From Oleispirillum sp963678075 (GTDB lineage: Bacteria; Pseudomonadota; Alphaproteobacteria; Rhodospirillales; Rhodospirillaceae): a stretch of 64,000 bases of DNA. Position 1 is the first letter of the stretch. Every line of letters begins with the position of its first letter. The stretch is from the NCBI GenBank assembly GCA_963678075.2, contig CAXXPK010000008.1, forward strand, positions 93,931 through 157,930. Direction: 5' to 3'. The position numbers and the translations under genes were made by a program. Below are positions 45,672-54,424 of this stretch, piece after piece. The notes beneath the pieces are model-generated. The model was not told where the DNA came from and made no database searches. It was given only the letters and a program-made list of their open reading frames with translations.

Positions 45672-46706
45672 TCAATAGCGTGTCGTCGCCATCGTGCGGT
45701 ACGGTACCATCAGGGAGGCCTTTGGATCCGGCAACGTCGGCAGAACCATGCCGCGGGCGAGCGAAATCAGATCGTCCATCAACGGCACCCCGGCCGCCAT
45801 CGAAACCACCGCCGACAGGCTGGGCCTGGGGTTGATTTCCAACAGGCAGGGCGTCCCCGCCTCGTCGAACATCACATCGCAATCGACCAGACAGGACAAC
45901 CCCAGGGAGCGCGCGACATCACGCCCCAGATCGCGCAGAATCGGCGAATCCACGATCTCGTGTCCTTCGTTGGGCAGGGCGATGTTGCGGCGGCGGCGCG
46001 GCACGACGCGGCGGGCCTCGCCATTCCAGGCCAGCACATCCAGATCGTGCACCGGTTCCCGCAGGCATTTCATCACCACCACCGGAAACAGCGAGTCGCA
46101 AACATCGACGAAGCGCGTCATGAAGGTGTCGTAGTCCATGTGCACCTCGCGACTGCCCAGGTATTCCTGGGCGCCGTGAATGGCGTTGCGAATGACGCTC
46201 ACCCCACGGCTGGACTGCGCGCTGGCGGGCTTGACCACGACCTCGCCGTAAAGGCCGAACATCTGCTCCACCGCCGTCACCAGATGCTCGCGGTCATTGG
46301 CGGCGCGCCAATCCGGAACCGACAGGCCGACCCGGGTAAAAAGCTCATAAGCCCGCAACTTGTTGGCCAAAACATCGACGATCTCGACGCGGTTGCAGGC
46401 CAACAGGCATCCCCGTTCCTCGAACAGGGCGCGGTGCGGCGCCAACGCCAGCACGTCGCCATCGACCAGCGGCAGAACCATGTCGGCATGATGGGCATCG
46501 GCCAGATCGGCGACGGCACGAGCAAAGGTTTCCGGATCCCAGGAATCGACGCAGGCGAAAACGTCGGCGAAATGGCGAGCATTGACATCGGTGCGGCGAT
46601 CGACCGCGATCAACCGCACGTCGTGGACCGCGCTTTCGCGCAAACGCATAATCATATCGGCGGCCATTTCGACCCCGACCGAGGTCAGCATTATTGTGTA
46701 GGGCAC
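45672..46706 (-). CDS. ATP-grasp enzyme of unknown substrate
   Basis: A 344-residue protein with a carbamoyl-phosphate-synthase-like ATP-grasp fold: N-terminal Rossmann-like part (IMLTSVGVEMAADMIMRLRE), NKLRAYELFTRVGLSVP near 120, VVVKPASAQSSRGVSVIRN near 155, and the metal site FDEAGTPCLLEINPRPSLS near 285. Enzymes of this type ligate carboxylates to amines; the product is unknown. Divergent from a TIM-barrel isomerase gene, with which it may share a promoter region of 190 bases. Confidence 0.8.
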   Translation of the reverse strand: MPYTIMLTSVGVEMAADMIMRLRESAVHDVRLIAVDRRTDVNARHFADVFACVDSWDPETFARAVADLADAHHADMVLPLVDGDVLALAPHRALFEERGCLLACNRVEIVDVLANKLRAYELFTRVGLSVPDWRAANDREHLVTAVEQMFGLYGEVVVKPASAQSSRGVSVIRNAIHGAQEYLGSREVHMDYDTFMTRFVDVCDSLFPVVVMKCLREPVHDLDVLAWNGEARRVVPRRRRNIALPNEGHEIVDSPILRDLGRDVARSLGLSCLVDCDVMFDEAGTPCLLEINPRPSLSAVVSMAAGVPLMDDLISLARGMVLPTLPDPKASLMVPYRTMATTRY

Positions 46707-46896
46707 GGCGGCTCCTCATCTCCGGTGGGGAACAACCATCGGCGGAAACACCGACGTTTTGAACCGTTTCAACCCGATCATGATACCATCGTCCGGCAAA
46801 AACCCATACATCCCGTCAAAAAAGCTCACCCCGGCGCACCGCATTCGGGCTTATCATCACGCCCGCCCCCGGCCCCGCCGCAAGGAGAGAACACGC

Positions 46897-47802
46897 ATGG
46901 ACCACCCCTTTCCACGCATTCACTTGGCGCTGCGGCCGGATTCCGGGGCGAAACTCAGCCACACCCTCGCCGAGGCCAAGGCCGTGGGATTCGACGGCAT
47001 CGAATTGTCGTTGCCATCGTTGAACGTGGTGATCGGCGGCCAAGTCCGGGAAAACGCCTGCGCGCGTCTGGCCCGCGAAGTCGCGGCCTCCGGACTTACG
47101 GTCAGCCTGCACGCCCCGTTGAGCCTGAACTTGATGGACGAGGACAACGCCGGCCTTCACGAAGCGGTGGCGCGGGCGACCGTGCGGATCGCCGCCGAGG
47201 TCGGCGCCGGAGTCCTGGTGCTTCACCCCGGCTGGCTGCCACCCGGCCCGGATCTGACGGTGGGGCAGGGACCGCTGCGGCAAGAGGCGTCCCGCCTTAC
47301 CGCCCTCGCCGAGGAGGCGGAACGGCATGGCCTGATCGTCGCCCTGGAAAACATGCCCGAGGTTTCAGCCCGTCAATCCGACGGGCGCATCAGCCATGGC
47401 ATCGACCCGGCGACGGTGGCGGCGCAGATCCGCGCCGTCGGCCACCCGGCGCTGACCGGTTGCCTGGACCTCAGCCACGCCGCCATCGCCGCTACCGCGC
47501 GCGGCGCCGACCTTGCCACCGATATCCACGCCATGACCCCAGAGATCGGCCATATCCACCTGCACAATTCGTTCGCCCAACCATCTGGCCTGTTCCTGTG
47601 GACCGCCGACGAAGCCGCCACCTTCGGCATCGGCGACACCCATCTGCCGCTGGATTGGGGAACCCTGGACTTCGATGGCCTGCTGAACGGCCTGCCGGTT
47701 CGCCCCGGCACCGCGATCACCCTGGAGATCATGCCCCGCCACCAGGACCCCGAGGTCCTGGCCGACAGTCTGGCGCGGGCGCGCAGCTTGATCGTGGGGT
47801 GA
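46897..47802 (+). CDS. sugar-phosphate isomerase/epimerase-like TIM barrel
   Basis: A 301-residue protein of the AP-endonuclease-2/xylose-isomerase fold: FDGIELSLPSLNVVIGG near 30, VSLHAPLSLN near 70, VLVLHPGWLP near 108, VALENMPE near 150, CLDLSHAAIA near 190, IGHIHLHNS near 220, and ITLEIMPRHQD near 282. The metal-binding His and Glu residues of the fold are visible. ATG 46897 follows AAGGAGA. Substrate unknown; pairing with the divergent ATP-grasp gene is suggestive only. Confidence 0.8.
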   Translation: MDHPFPRIHLALRPDSGAKLSHTLAEAKAVGFDGIELSLPSLNVVIGGQVRENACARLAREVAASGLTVSLHAPLSLNLMDEDNAGLHEAVARATVRIAAEVGAGVLVLHPGWLPPGPDLTVGQGPLRQEASRLTALAEEAERHGLIVALENMPEVSARQSDGRISHGIDPATVAAQIRAVGHPALTGCLDLSHAAIAATARGADLATDIHAMTPEIGHIHLHNSFAQPSGLFLWTADEAATFGIGDTHLPLDWGTLDFDGLLNGLPVRPGTAITLEIMPRHQDPEVLADSLARARSLIVG

Positions 47803-47831
47803 CGCGGCGAGCGCGCATCCCCATCTGTGAA

Positions 47832-47848
47832 TTGAGACTGTTTCTCAA
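47832..47848 (+). promoter_or_regulatory. Fur-box-like palindrome
   Basis: TTGAGACTGTTTCTCAA has 6-bp arms TTGAGA/TCTCAA around five bases, as in Fur boxes of the TTGAGAATNATTCTCAA type seen in proteobacteria. It lies 18 bases upstream of the ATG of the Cys-rich miniprotein, touching its ribosome site region, a place where a bound repressor would block expression. Confidence 0.55.
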
Positions 47849-47866
47849 CTCAAGGGGCGGCCACCG

Positions 47867-47986
47867 ATGGGCAAGAACACCAAGAAAAACGACGGGAACA
47901 GGACCGTCTGCCTGAAAAACGGCCCCTGTGGCAAGACCGACAAGCACGGCTGCTGCAAACGCTGCGGCAAACAGCGGAAACCCTGA
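47867..47986 (+). CDS. 39-residue lysine- and cysteine-rich miniprotein
   Basis: MGKNTKKNDG start, then five cysteines in the order TVC-x5-C-x8-CC-x2-C (CCKRCGKQRKP end) among ten lysines. The spacing resembles a small zinc- or iron-binding knuckle. AAGGGG precedes the ATG by about ten bases, and a Fur-box-like palindrome stands just upstream. Composition is unlike random reading of this high-GC DNA. No family was recognised. An iron-starvation peptide or metal-handling protein is the working guess. Confidence 0.6.
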   Translation: MGKNTKKNDGNRTVCLKNGPCGKTDKHGCCKRCGKQRKP

Positions 47987-48077
47987 CCTCCGCGCGCGGC
48001 CCGATCGCGGCGGCACTCGACGGAACCCCCTGGCTTCACCATGCTGACGACAACGCGTTCCCGTGGAGAGGCCGCCG

Positions 48078-48836
48078 ATGTCGAAGCCACGCATAATTCC
48101 GTTGGGACTCGCTCTGCTTCTGGGAAGCTGGACGGGCGCCGCCGCCGAAACCGGCGCGGCGACCAAGGGATTGTTCGCCACCGGCCTTTCCCCGGTCTTT
48201 CCGGCGGCAACCGATTGCCCCGGCATTTCCTCGCCGTTCGCCTCGCCCACCCGCTATGACGGCAGCCCCCGCAAGAACGAACTGGGCGGCGTGCATTCCG
48301 CCATCGACATCACGCTGCCCGTCGGCACGCCCCTGCTGGCGGTGGTCTGCGGCACGGTGGTTCACGGCAGTTCCGCCGGACGAATGGTCGGCGACTACGT
48401 CTGGCTGCATGCCTCGCCGGAGGACAGCGGCCTGCCGATTCACCTGTTCTTGCGCTATCAGCACCTCGACGCGCCATCGCCGCTATCCATCGGCACCCAC
48501 GTCGCCACCGGACAGGAGATCGCGCGCTCCGGCAAGACCGGCACCACCGGCGGCCACTACAGGCAAGAGGGATACGCCCACCTGCACCTGCTGTTGATCG
48601 CTTCCGACGCCGCCGCATTCACGACGCACGGCCCGATGCTCGTGCCGGAGAATTTCCGCTTTCTCGACCCGCTCGTTCTGTATTTGCGCACTCCGCCCAC
48701 GCCTTTCGACAACACCACGGTGAAGGCCCTGGCGGAGAACGCCAAGCGCGTCCCCATCCCGGTCAGGACGACGGACGGACACGCCATCCCAGGGGAACGC
48801 GCCACGGTCTGGCCGGTCACTTGCCGGACGCGATAA
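48078..48836 (+). CDS. M23-family peptidase-like exported protein
   Basis: A 252-residue protein with a signal peptide (ALLLGSWTGAAA) and an M23 lysostaphin fold: ELGGVHSAIDITLPVGTPLLAVVCGTV carries the H-x3-D zinc ligands near residue 76, and GYAHLHLLL carries HxH near 175. Two cysteines flank the start of the domain. It probably cuts or binds peptidoglycan in the periplasm. The ATG has GGAGAGG upstream. Confidence 0.8.
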   Translation: MSKPRIIPLGLALLLGSWTGAAAETGAATKGLFATGLSPVFPAATDCPGISSPFASPTRYDGSPRKNELGGVHSAIDITLPVGTPLLAVVCGTVVHGSSAGRMVGDYVWLHASPEDSGLPIHLFLRYQHLDAPSPLSIGTHVATGQEIARSGKTGTTGGHYRQEGYAHLHLLLIASDAAAFTTHGPMLVPENFRFLDPLVLYLRTPPTPFDNTTVKALAENAKRVPIPVRTTDGHAIPGERATVWPVTCRTR

Positions 48837-48847
48837 TCAAGGAAATT

Positions 48848-48922
48848 TGGCTGGGGCGGCAGGATTCGAACCTGCGTATGGCGGTACCAAAAACCGCTGC
48901 CTTACCGCTTGGCGACGCCCCA
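48848..48922 (-). tRNA. tRNA-Gln (UUG anticodon)
   Basis: A 75-base cloverleaf on the minus strand: acceptor TGGGGCG pairs with CGCCCCA, anticodon stem GCGGT/ACCGC around TTTTGGT gives UUG, the T-arm GCAGG-TTCGAAT-CCTGC is perfect, and CCA is encoded. The 5' U is typical of tRNA-Gln. It sits between the M23 gene and ispE, on the ispE strand. Confidence 0.95.
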
Positions 48923-49025
48923 ACAAGGCCGGAGACCAATGCGGCGAGAACGCCGCCCCCGGCGGAGGGAGGCCCCTTTTACGCCAGTTCGCAAACGGAG
49001 ACAAGTGGGCAACGCACCCACCGTG

Positions 49026-49973
49026 TCAGAGCTCCGGCGCCTCCGCCCCGGCCAAGCGCACCGGCGGCGGCGCGGACAAAAGCCGGGCGGCACGCACCCA
49101 CCACGTGGGATGGGTCGCCTGCATGATCTCGGCGGCGGAAGCCGCCACCGCGTGATCCTCGAACAGACCGAAACAGGTCGCCCCCGACCCCGACATCCGC
49201 GCCAACAGGCAATCGGGGCGCGCGGACAGGGCCGACAGCACATCGGCGATCGCGGGAACCTGCGCCAGCGCCGCCTCGGTCAGATCGTTGCGGCGCTTCA
49301 TCAGGCTGGCGGCCAGGGCGGAGGCATGCGGCGGCGGCACCCAGGCCGGGGCTTCCGGTCCCGGACCGCGCCAACCGCGAAAAACGCGGGCGGTGGGCAG
49401 CTCCACCCCCGGATTGACCAGCACCAGGGCGGCTTCGGGCAACGGCGGCAGCGGCCGCATATCGTCGCCAACGCCACGAATCTCGGCGGCCACGCCCCCC
49501 AGGCAGACCGGAACGTCGGCTCCCAGCGACAAGGCCAGCGGCGACAGATCGGCGGGCGGAACCTCCACCCCCCAAAAGCGCACCAGCACCCGGATCGTCG
49601 CCGCCGCATCGGACGATCCGCCGCCGATGCCGGACGCCACCGGCAACCGCTTGATCAGGGTCAATACGACGGCGGGGTCGCGCCCCAGGCGAGCGGCCAA
49701 GCCGCGGGCGGCGCGAACGCACAGATTGCTTTCGTCGTCCTCGCCCAGGGCCGCCGCCATCGGGCCGCGCGCGATGAAACGAAACTCGGGCGACGGCGCG
49801 ACATGCACCGTATCCGCGATATCGGCGAAACCGACCAAACTGGCCAGATCGTGATAGCCATCGGACCGCCGCCCCGGCACATGCAGGTACAAATTGATCT
49901 TCGCCGGAGCCTCGGTTTCGAAAGCCTGAGAGGCGGAGATCGCCTTCGGCGCGCGGGCGGGGGGATATGCCAT
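49026..49973 (-). CDS. ispE: 4-diphosphocytidyl-2-C-methyl-D-erythritol kinase
   Basis: A GHMP kinase of the MEP isoprenoid pathway. The 315-residue protein has AKINLYLHVPGRRSDGYHDL near 24, the ATP loop PVASGIGGGSSDAAATIRVL near 107, the ADVPVCLGG segment near 155, and RMSGSGATCFGLFE near 268. ATG 49973 follows AAAGGA. Upstream on the same strand are the TPR lipoprotein and ETF-QO genes. Confidence 0.93.
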   Translation of the reverse strand: MAYPPARAPKAISASQAFETEAPAKINLYLHVPGRRSDGYHDLASLVGFADIADTVHVAPSPEFRFIARGPMAAALGEDDESNLCVRAARGLAARLGRDPAVVLTLIKRLPVASGIGGGSSDAAATIRVLVRFWGVEVPPADLSPLALSLGADVPVCLGGVAAEIRGVGDDMRPLPPLPEAALVLVNPGVELPTARVFRGWRGPGPEAPAWVPPPHASALAASLMKRRNDLTEAALAQVPAIADVLSALSARPDCLLARMSGSGATCFGLFEDHAVAASAAEIMQATHPTWWVRAARLLSAPPPVRLAGAEAPEL

Positions 49974-49995
49974 CTGCGTCCTTTCGTCCCCGGGA

Positions 49996-51696
49996 TCAGG
50001 GGACCAATCCCTTGAAAAGTTTACCACGGATCGTGTCCGCTTGCGGCTCCTCGGGGTTCAGACCCAACGCGCGTTCCCACTGATAGCGCGCCTCCAACCG
50101 TCGCCCGATCCGCCAATAGGCGTCCCCCAGATGATCGTTGATCGTGGGGTCGTCCGCAACCAGGACCACCGCCTGCTCCAACTGCTTCACCGCCTCGACG
50201 AAATCGCCCCGCAGGTAGTACGCCCAACCCAGGCTATCGACGATATAGCCGTCGCGCGGACGCTGCGCCGCCGCGTTTTCGATCATCGCCTGCGCGCGAT
50301 CCAGGTGTATCCCCTGTTCAAGCCAGGAATACCCCAGATAGTTCAAGACCAGCGGCTGATCCGGCTCCAATTCCAGAGCCTTCAAAAAGTCGGCCTCGGC
50401 CCGCGCCCACTGCTTGGACCGCTCCAGCGAAATGCCCCGCGTATAGAACAGCACCCAATGCCGCCGCTCGATGGGGCCCAGGCGCGCCATCGCGCCGTCA
50501 TAGGCCGCCACCGCCTCTTCGTAACGGTTGCCGCCACGATACAAATCGCCCAGTTCGATCAAAGGTTCGGGCCGGGTGGGGAACCGTGCCGCCAGCGCGC
50601 TCAAGCACGACGCCGCCTCGTCCTTCTTGTCCATCCGCTCCAGATTCCTGGCGATGCGCAAACGGACCGAATAGGCGACATCGGCATCCGGCGAGACCGC
50701 CTCGTACGCCTGATTGGCGCGGGTATAGTCCTCATGACTCTCGAACAGATCGCCGACCAGAACCCGTGCCAAGTCAAGATCGGGATTGGCGCGGATCGCC
50801 AACTGCGTCAGCGCCAGGGTCACTTCCCAGGTATCGGCATTGGTCAGAGACGTGGCGACGCTGAACAGCGCCTCGCCCATGCCGGCGGCGGGATCGGCGA
50901 CCAACGGCGTCATCGTCTTCTTGACCAACAACCGATCGGCCAGCGCCTCGGTCAGCGGCGCATCGCCACGTCCGCCACCATGGGCGTCGATCAACGCCTT
51001 GGTGCGTTCGGGCTTGCCGATGCGATTGAAGAACTGCCCAGCCGCCTGCACCGCGTGGATCGAGCGCCCGCCATCGTCCGCGAGGGTGCTTTCATAGGCG
51101 GCCTCCGCCTCCGCGTCGCGCCCGGCAAAGTCGAGCAGCAGGGCGGAATGGAAGTAATAGACCGGCAGGAACGGTTTCTTTTCGGCCAGCGGCTTCAACC
51201 GCGCCAGGGCGCCATCGATATCGTGGGCTCCAGCCGCGATCCACGCCTTCAGCAAAGGACCGAGCAATCCGTTCAGATTGTTTCTTTGAATCGGCTCCAG
51301 CGCCTGCGCCGCGCCGGCCCAGTCACCGACGCGCGCCGCCTCCACCGCCAGGACATACCCCGCCAGCATGTCGCCGGGCTTGGCCGTGGCGATGGCGCGG
51401 GCGGCATTCGCCGCCACCTCGAAACGCCCGTCGGCAGTGGCGTAGACCAAGGTCAGCCGCAGCACGTCCATGTTGCCGGGATCGTTTTCCAGCGACCGCT
51501 GCAAATAGCCCGAGGCGCCGCCGACGTCATCGCGCAGACGTGCCGCATGCGCCGCCAGATAGGCCCCAAAGCCACCACTCTCGCCCAGATTGGGATGACC
51601 GTCCTCGGCGCCGCTGTCGGTCGCGGCGCATCCGGCCAGGATCAGGGCGCACCCGAACGCCAGCCCCCGCCACACCCCAGAGCCACCCTCCGCCAT
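49996..51696 (-). CDS. TPR-repeat lipoprotein
   Basis: A 566-residue protein with a lipobox LAGC (Cys23) and about ten tetratricopeptide repeats across its length; clear ones are SGYLQRSLENDPGNMDVLRL, ADFLKALELEPDQPLVLNYL and DSLGWAYYLRGDFVEAVKQL. It resembles a widespread alphaproteobacterial TPR family placed between ETF-QO and ispE and is probably a periplasm-facing scaffold. ATG 51696 is chosen because it gives a correct lipoprotein signal. It is 13 bases from the ETF-QO stop. Confidence 0.85.
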   Translation of the reverse strand: MAEGGSGVWRGLAFGCALILAGCAATDSGAEDGHPNLGESGGFGAYLAAHAARLRDDVGGASGYLQRSLENDPGNMDVLRLTLVYATADGRFEVAANAARAIATAKPGDMLAGYVLAVEAARVGDWAGAAQALEPIQRNNLNGLLGPLLKAWIAAGAHDIDGALARLKPLAEKKPFLPVYYFHSALLLDFAGRDAEAEAAYESTLADDGGRSIHAVQAAGQFFNRIGKPERTKALIDAHGGGRGDAPLTEALADRLLVKKTMTPLVADPAAGMGEALFSVATSLTNADTWEVTLALTQLAIRANPDLDLARVLVGDLFESHEDYTRANQAYEAVSPDADVAYSVRLRIARNLERMDKKDEAASCLSALAARFPTRPEPLIELGDLYRGGNRYEEAVAAYDGAMARLGPIERRHWVLFYTRGISLERSKQWARAEADFLKALELEPDQPLVLNYLGYSWLEQGIHLDRAQAMIENAAAQRPRDGYIVDSLGWAYYLRGDFVEAVKQLEQAVVLVADDPTINDHLGDAYWRIGRRLEARYQWERALGLNPEEPQADTIRGKLFKGLVP

Positions 51697-51709
51697 CGGT
51701 TTTTTCGCC

Positions 51710-53362
51710 TTACATGTTGGGATAATTGGGACCGCTGCCGCCTTCCGGAACCGTCCACCGGATATTGCGGCAAGGATCCTTGATATCGCAGGTCTTGCAG
51801 TGCACGCAATTAGAGGCATTGATCCGCAGGACCGGGCCATCATCGCCATCCTTGACGAACTCGTAAACCCCCACCGGACAATACTTTTCCTCGGGGCCGC
51901 CATAAACGGCGAGGTTGTGGGCAACGGGAATCTCCTGATCGGCGAGCACCAGATGTACCGGCTGCGCCTCGTCGTGGGTGGTGTTGGCAAGGTAAACCGA
52001 CGACGCCTTGTCGAAGGTCAGAACGCCATCGGGCTTCGGATAGACGATCGACCGCGTCTTGGCCGACGGCAGCAAACGCGCGCGATCGGCGTGATGCGCG
52101 AAGGTCCAGAGCGCGGCGCCCCGCAAGACATAGGAATCCAGCGCGGCATACGCCATACCCGCGTAAAGGCCAAAGCGGAACCCCGGCCGAATGTTGCGCA
52201 CCGTCCGTAATTCCTCCGTCACCCAGGAGTCCTGAACCTTCACCGGATAGAGGGTCGGCGTGACGCCGCGCGCCTCGGCGGGGGCATCGGCCAGCGCCGC
52301 GATCGCGGCGTCGGCGGCCAGAATACCGCTCATCATCGCGGTGTGGGTGCCCTTGATCTTGGGGACGTTGACGAACCCGGCGCAATCGCCGATCAACGCT
52401 CCGCCGGGAAAGACCAGTTTCGGCAGCGACTGATAGCCGCCCTCGGCCAGGGTGCGCGCGCCGAAGCCGACGCGGCGACCACCTTCCAGCATGCCGCGAA
52501 TCGCCGGATGGGTCTTGAACCGCTGAAATTCATCGAATGGCGACAGGTGCGGGTTGCGATAATCAAGCCCGACCACGAAGCCAATCGCCACCTGATTGTC
52601 GGCGGCGTGATAGACGAACGACCCACCGTAAACGTCCGCCGTCAACGGCCAGCCGACGCTGTGCATGACCAAGCCGGGTTTGTGACGCGCCGGATCGATG
52701 TCCCACAGTTCCTTGATCCCCAGGCCACAGGTCTGCGGCTGACTGTCCTTGTCCAGGGCAAAGCGTTCGATCAGGGTTTCCGCCAGCGAACCGCGGCACC
52801 CTTCCGCCACCAGGGTGATGCGGGCGCGCAATTCCACGCCGGGCTGAAAGTTCGGCCCCGGCGAACCGTCGGACAACCGCCCCATGTCGCCGGTGACGAC
52901 GCCAACGACGCGATCGTCCTCGATCAAGGGTTGGGCGGCGGCGAAACCGGGGAAGACATCCACCCCCAGTCCCTCGGCCTGACCGGCCAGCCAACGGCAC
53001 AGGCTACCCAGACTGACCACGTAATTCCCAGCATTGTGCATCGCGGGCGGGGTCGGCAGCGGCAACCCGTGGCCACGGGTCAGGAACAGGAAGCGATCCT
53101 CGCTGACCGGGGCATCCAACGGCGCGCCCTTGGCCTTCCAATCCGGGATCAGTTCATCCAGGGCCACGGTTTCAATCACCGCGCCGGACAGAATGTGGGC
53201 GCCGATTTCGGACCCTTTCTCGACGACGCAGACGGACAGTTCCGTCCCCGCCGCAAGAGCCTTCTGGCGCAAACGAATCGCGGCGCTCAGCCCCGCCGGC
53301 CCGCCGCCGACGACCAGCACATCAAAGTCCATGACCTCGCGCTCGATGTCCGCGTCCTGCAT
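51710..53362 (-). CDS. electron transfer flavoprotein-ubiquinone oxidoreductase
   Basis: Passes electrons from ETF to ubiquinone at the inner membrane. The 550-residue protein has the FAD motif VLVVGGGPAGLSAAIRL near 15, EKGSEIGAHILSGAV near 48, VAEGCRGSLAE near 190, LIGDCAGFVNVPKIKGTHTA near 325, and the C-terminal 4Fe-4S ligands NCVHCKTCDIKDPC near 521. ATG 53362 gives the normal start. Complete; partner of etfBA at 16944. Confidence 0.95.
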   Translation of the reverse strand: MQDADIEREVMDFDVLVVGGGPAGLSAAIRLRQKALAAGTELSVCVVEKGSEIGAHILSGAVIETVALDELIPDWKAKGAPLDAPVSEDRFLFLTRGHGLPLPTPPAMHNAGNYVVSLGSLCRWLAGQAEGLGVDVFPGFAAAQPLIEDDRVVGVVTGDMGRLSDGSPGPNFQPGVELRARITLVAEGCRGSLAETLIERFALDKDSQPQTCGLGIKELWDIDPARHKPGLVMHSVGWPLTADVYGGSFVYHAADNQVAIGFVVGLDYRNPHLSPFDEFQRFKTHPAIRGMLEGGRRVGFGARTLAEGGYQSLPKLVFPGGALIGDCAGFVNVPKIKGTHTAMMSGILAADAAIAALADAPAEARGVTPTLYPVKVQDSWVTEELRTVRNIRPGFRFGLYAGMAYAALDSYVLRGAALWTFAHHADRARLLPSAKTRSIVYPKPDGVLTFDKASSVYLANTTHDEAQPVHLVLADQEIPVAHNLAVYGGPEEKYCPVGVYEFVKDGDDGPVLRINASNCVHCKTCDIKDPCRNIRWTVPEGGSGPNYPNM

Positions 53363-53477
53363 CTCGAACCGTCCTTGAGAAGTCGCCGCCAAGCCAGCGC
53401 CGCGCCGGGATGGCGCGCGGCGGATCGCATTTATAGCACAGTCGCGCGCCCCTGCCACGCCGACGTCGTGGCGATCC

Positions 53478-54326
53478 ATGGGAACGCATGCTAGCATGCC
53501 GCCCATGATCGATTTCCACGTCCCAGACCCCGGCCTTTCCGGCGGCGCGCCGCTTGACGCGGCGGCGGTGCTGCGTTGGTACGTCGCCGCCGGCGTCGAT
53601 GTCGCGGTCGGCGAAGCCCCGATCGACCGGACCCTGCAGCCAGCCGAACCCGCGGTCCGCACCGCCACGACCACCGCCACCGCCACCAGTGTCACGCCGT
53701 CCGCCGCGATTCCAGCCGCGACGATTCCGGATACCGCCGCCACTTCCCTGGACGACCTGCGCGCCCGCGTCGAATCCTTCGACGGCTGCCTGCTGCGCCG
53801 CACCGCCACCCGCACGGTGTTCGGCGACGGTCCCACCGATGCCCGCCTGATGGTGATCGGCGAGGCCCCGGGGGCGGAGGAAGACCGCACCGGCGTTCCC
53901 TTCGTCGGTCGCGCCGGTCAATTGCTGAACAAGATGCTGGCGTCGATCGGTTGGCCGCGCGAGGCGGTTTACATTACCAACGTGGTTCCCTGGCGCCCCC
54001 CCGGCAACCGCAACCCGACGCCGGAAGAGGTTACCCTCTGCCGTCCTTTCGTCTTTAACGCCATCGACCTGATCGCGCCCCAGGCGATTCTGCTGCTGGG
54101 AGCATCGGCGGCGAGCGCCATTCTCGACAGTCACGCCGGGATCACCCGGATTCGCGGTCGCTGGCACACCCTGCAACGCCCCGAGACGGGTCTGTCGATC
54201 CCCATCATCGCCACCTTCCACCCCGCCTTTCTGTTGCGCTTCCCCGACAAAAAGGCCTTTGCCTGGCGCGACCTAATGGACATCAAGGCCCGCATCGGCA
54301 CCCCCGGCTCCCCCACCAAGGTGTGA
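53478..54326 (+). CDS. uracil-DNA glycosylase, family 4-like
   Basis: A 282-residue protein. The first ~90 residues are a Thr/Ala-rich, low-complexity stretch. The UDG domain begins at FDGCLLRRTATRTVFGDG, then VIGEAPGAEEDRTGVPFVG with the catalytic-loop GEAPG, YITNVVPWRPPGNRNPTPEE, and ATFHPAFLLRFPDKK with the HP-[AS] motif. It removes uracil from deaminated DNA; family 4 enzymes carry a 4Fe-4S cluster. ATG 53478 or 53505 could be the start. Divergent from ETF-QO. Confidence 0.88.
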   Translation: MGTHASMPPMIDFHVPDPGLSGGAPLDAAAVLRWYVAAGVDVAVGEAPIDRTLQPAEPAVRTATTTATATSVTPSAAIPAATIPDTAATSLDDLRARVESFDGCLLRRTATRTVFGDGPTDARLMVIGEAPGAEEDRTGVPFVGRAGQLLNKMLASIGWPREAVYITNVVPWRPPGNRNPTPEEVTLCRPFVFNAIDLIAPQAILLLGASAASAILDSHAGITRIRGRWHTLQRPETGLSIPIIATFHPAFLLRFPDKKAFAWRDLMDIKARIGTPGSPTKV

Positions 54327-54424
54327 GCGCGGTCACACCCGCCTTGCGCCCCCCGCCACCGCCCGCTAGTCTCGATCCGACCACGAACGCGACGCCCGTT
54401 CCCGAAACCGAGAGGGATCTTGAC

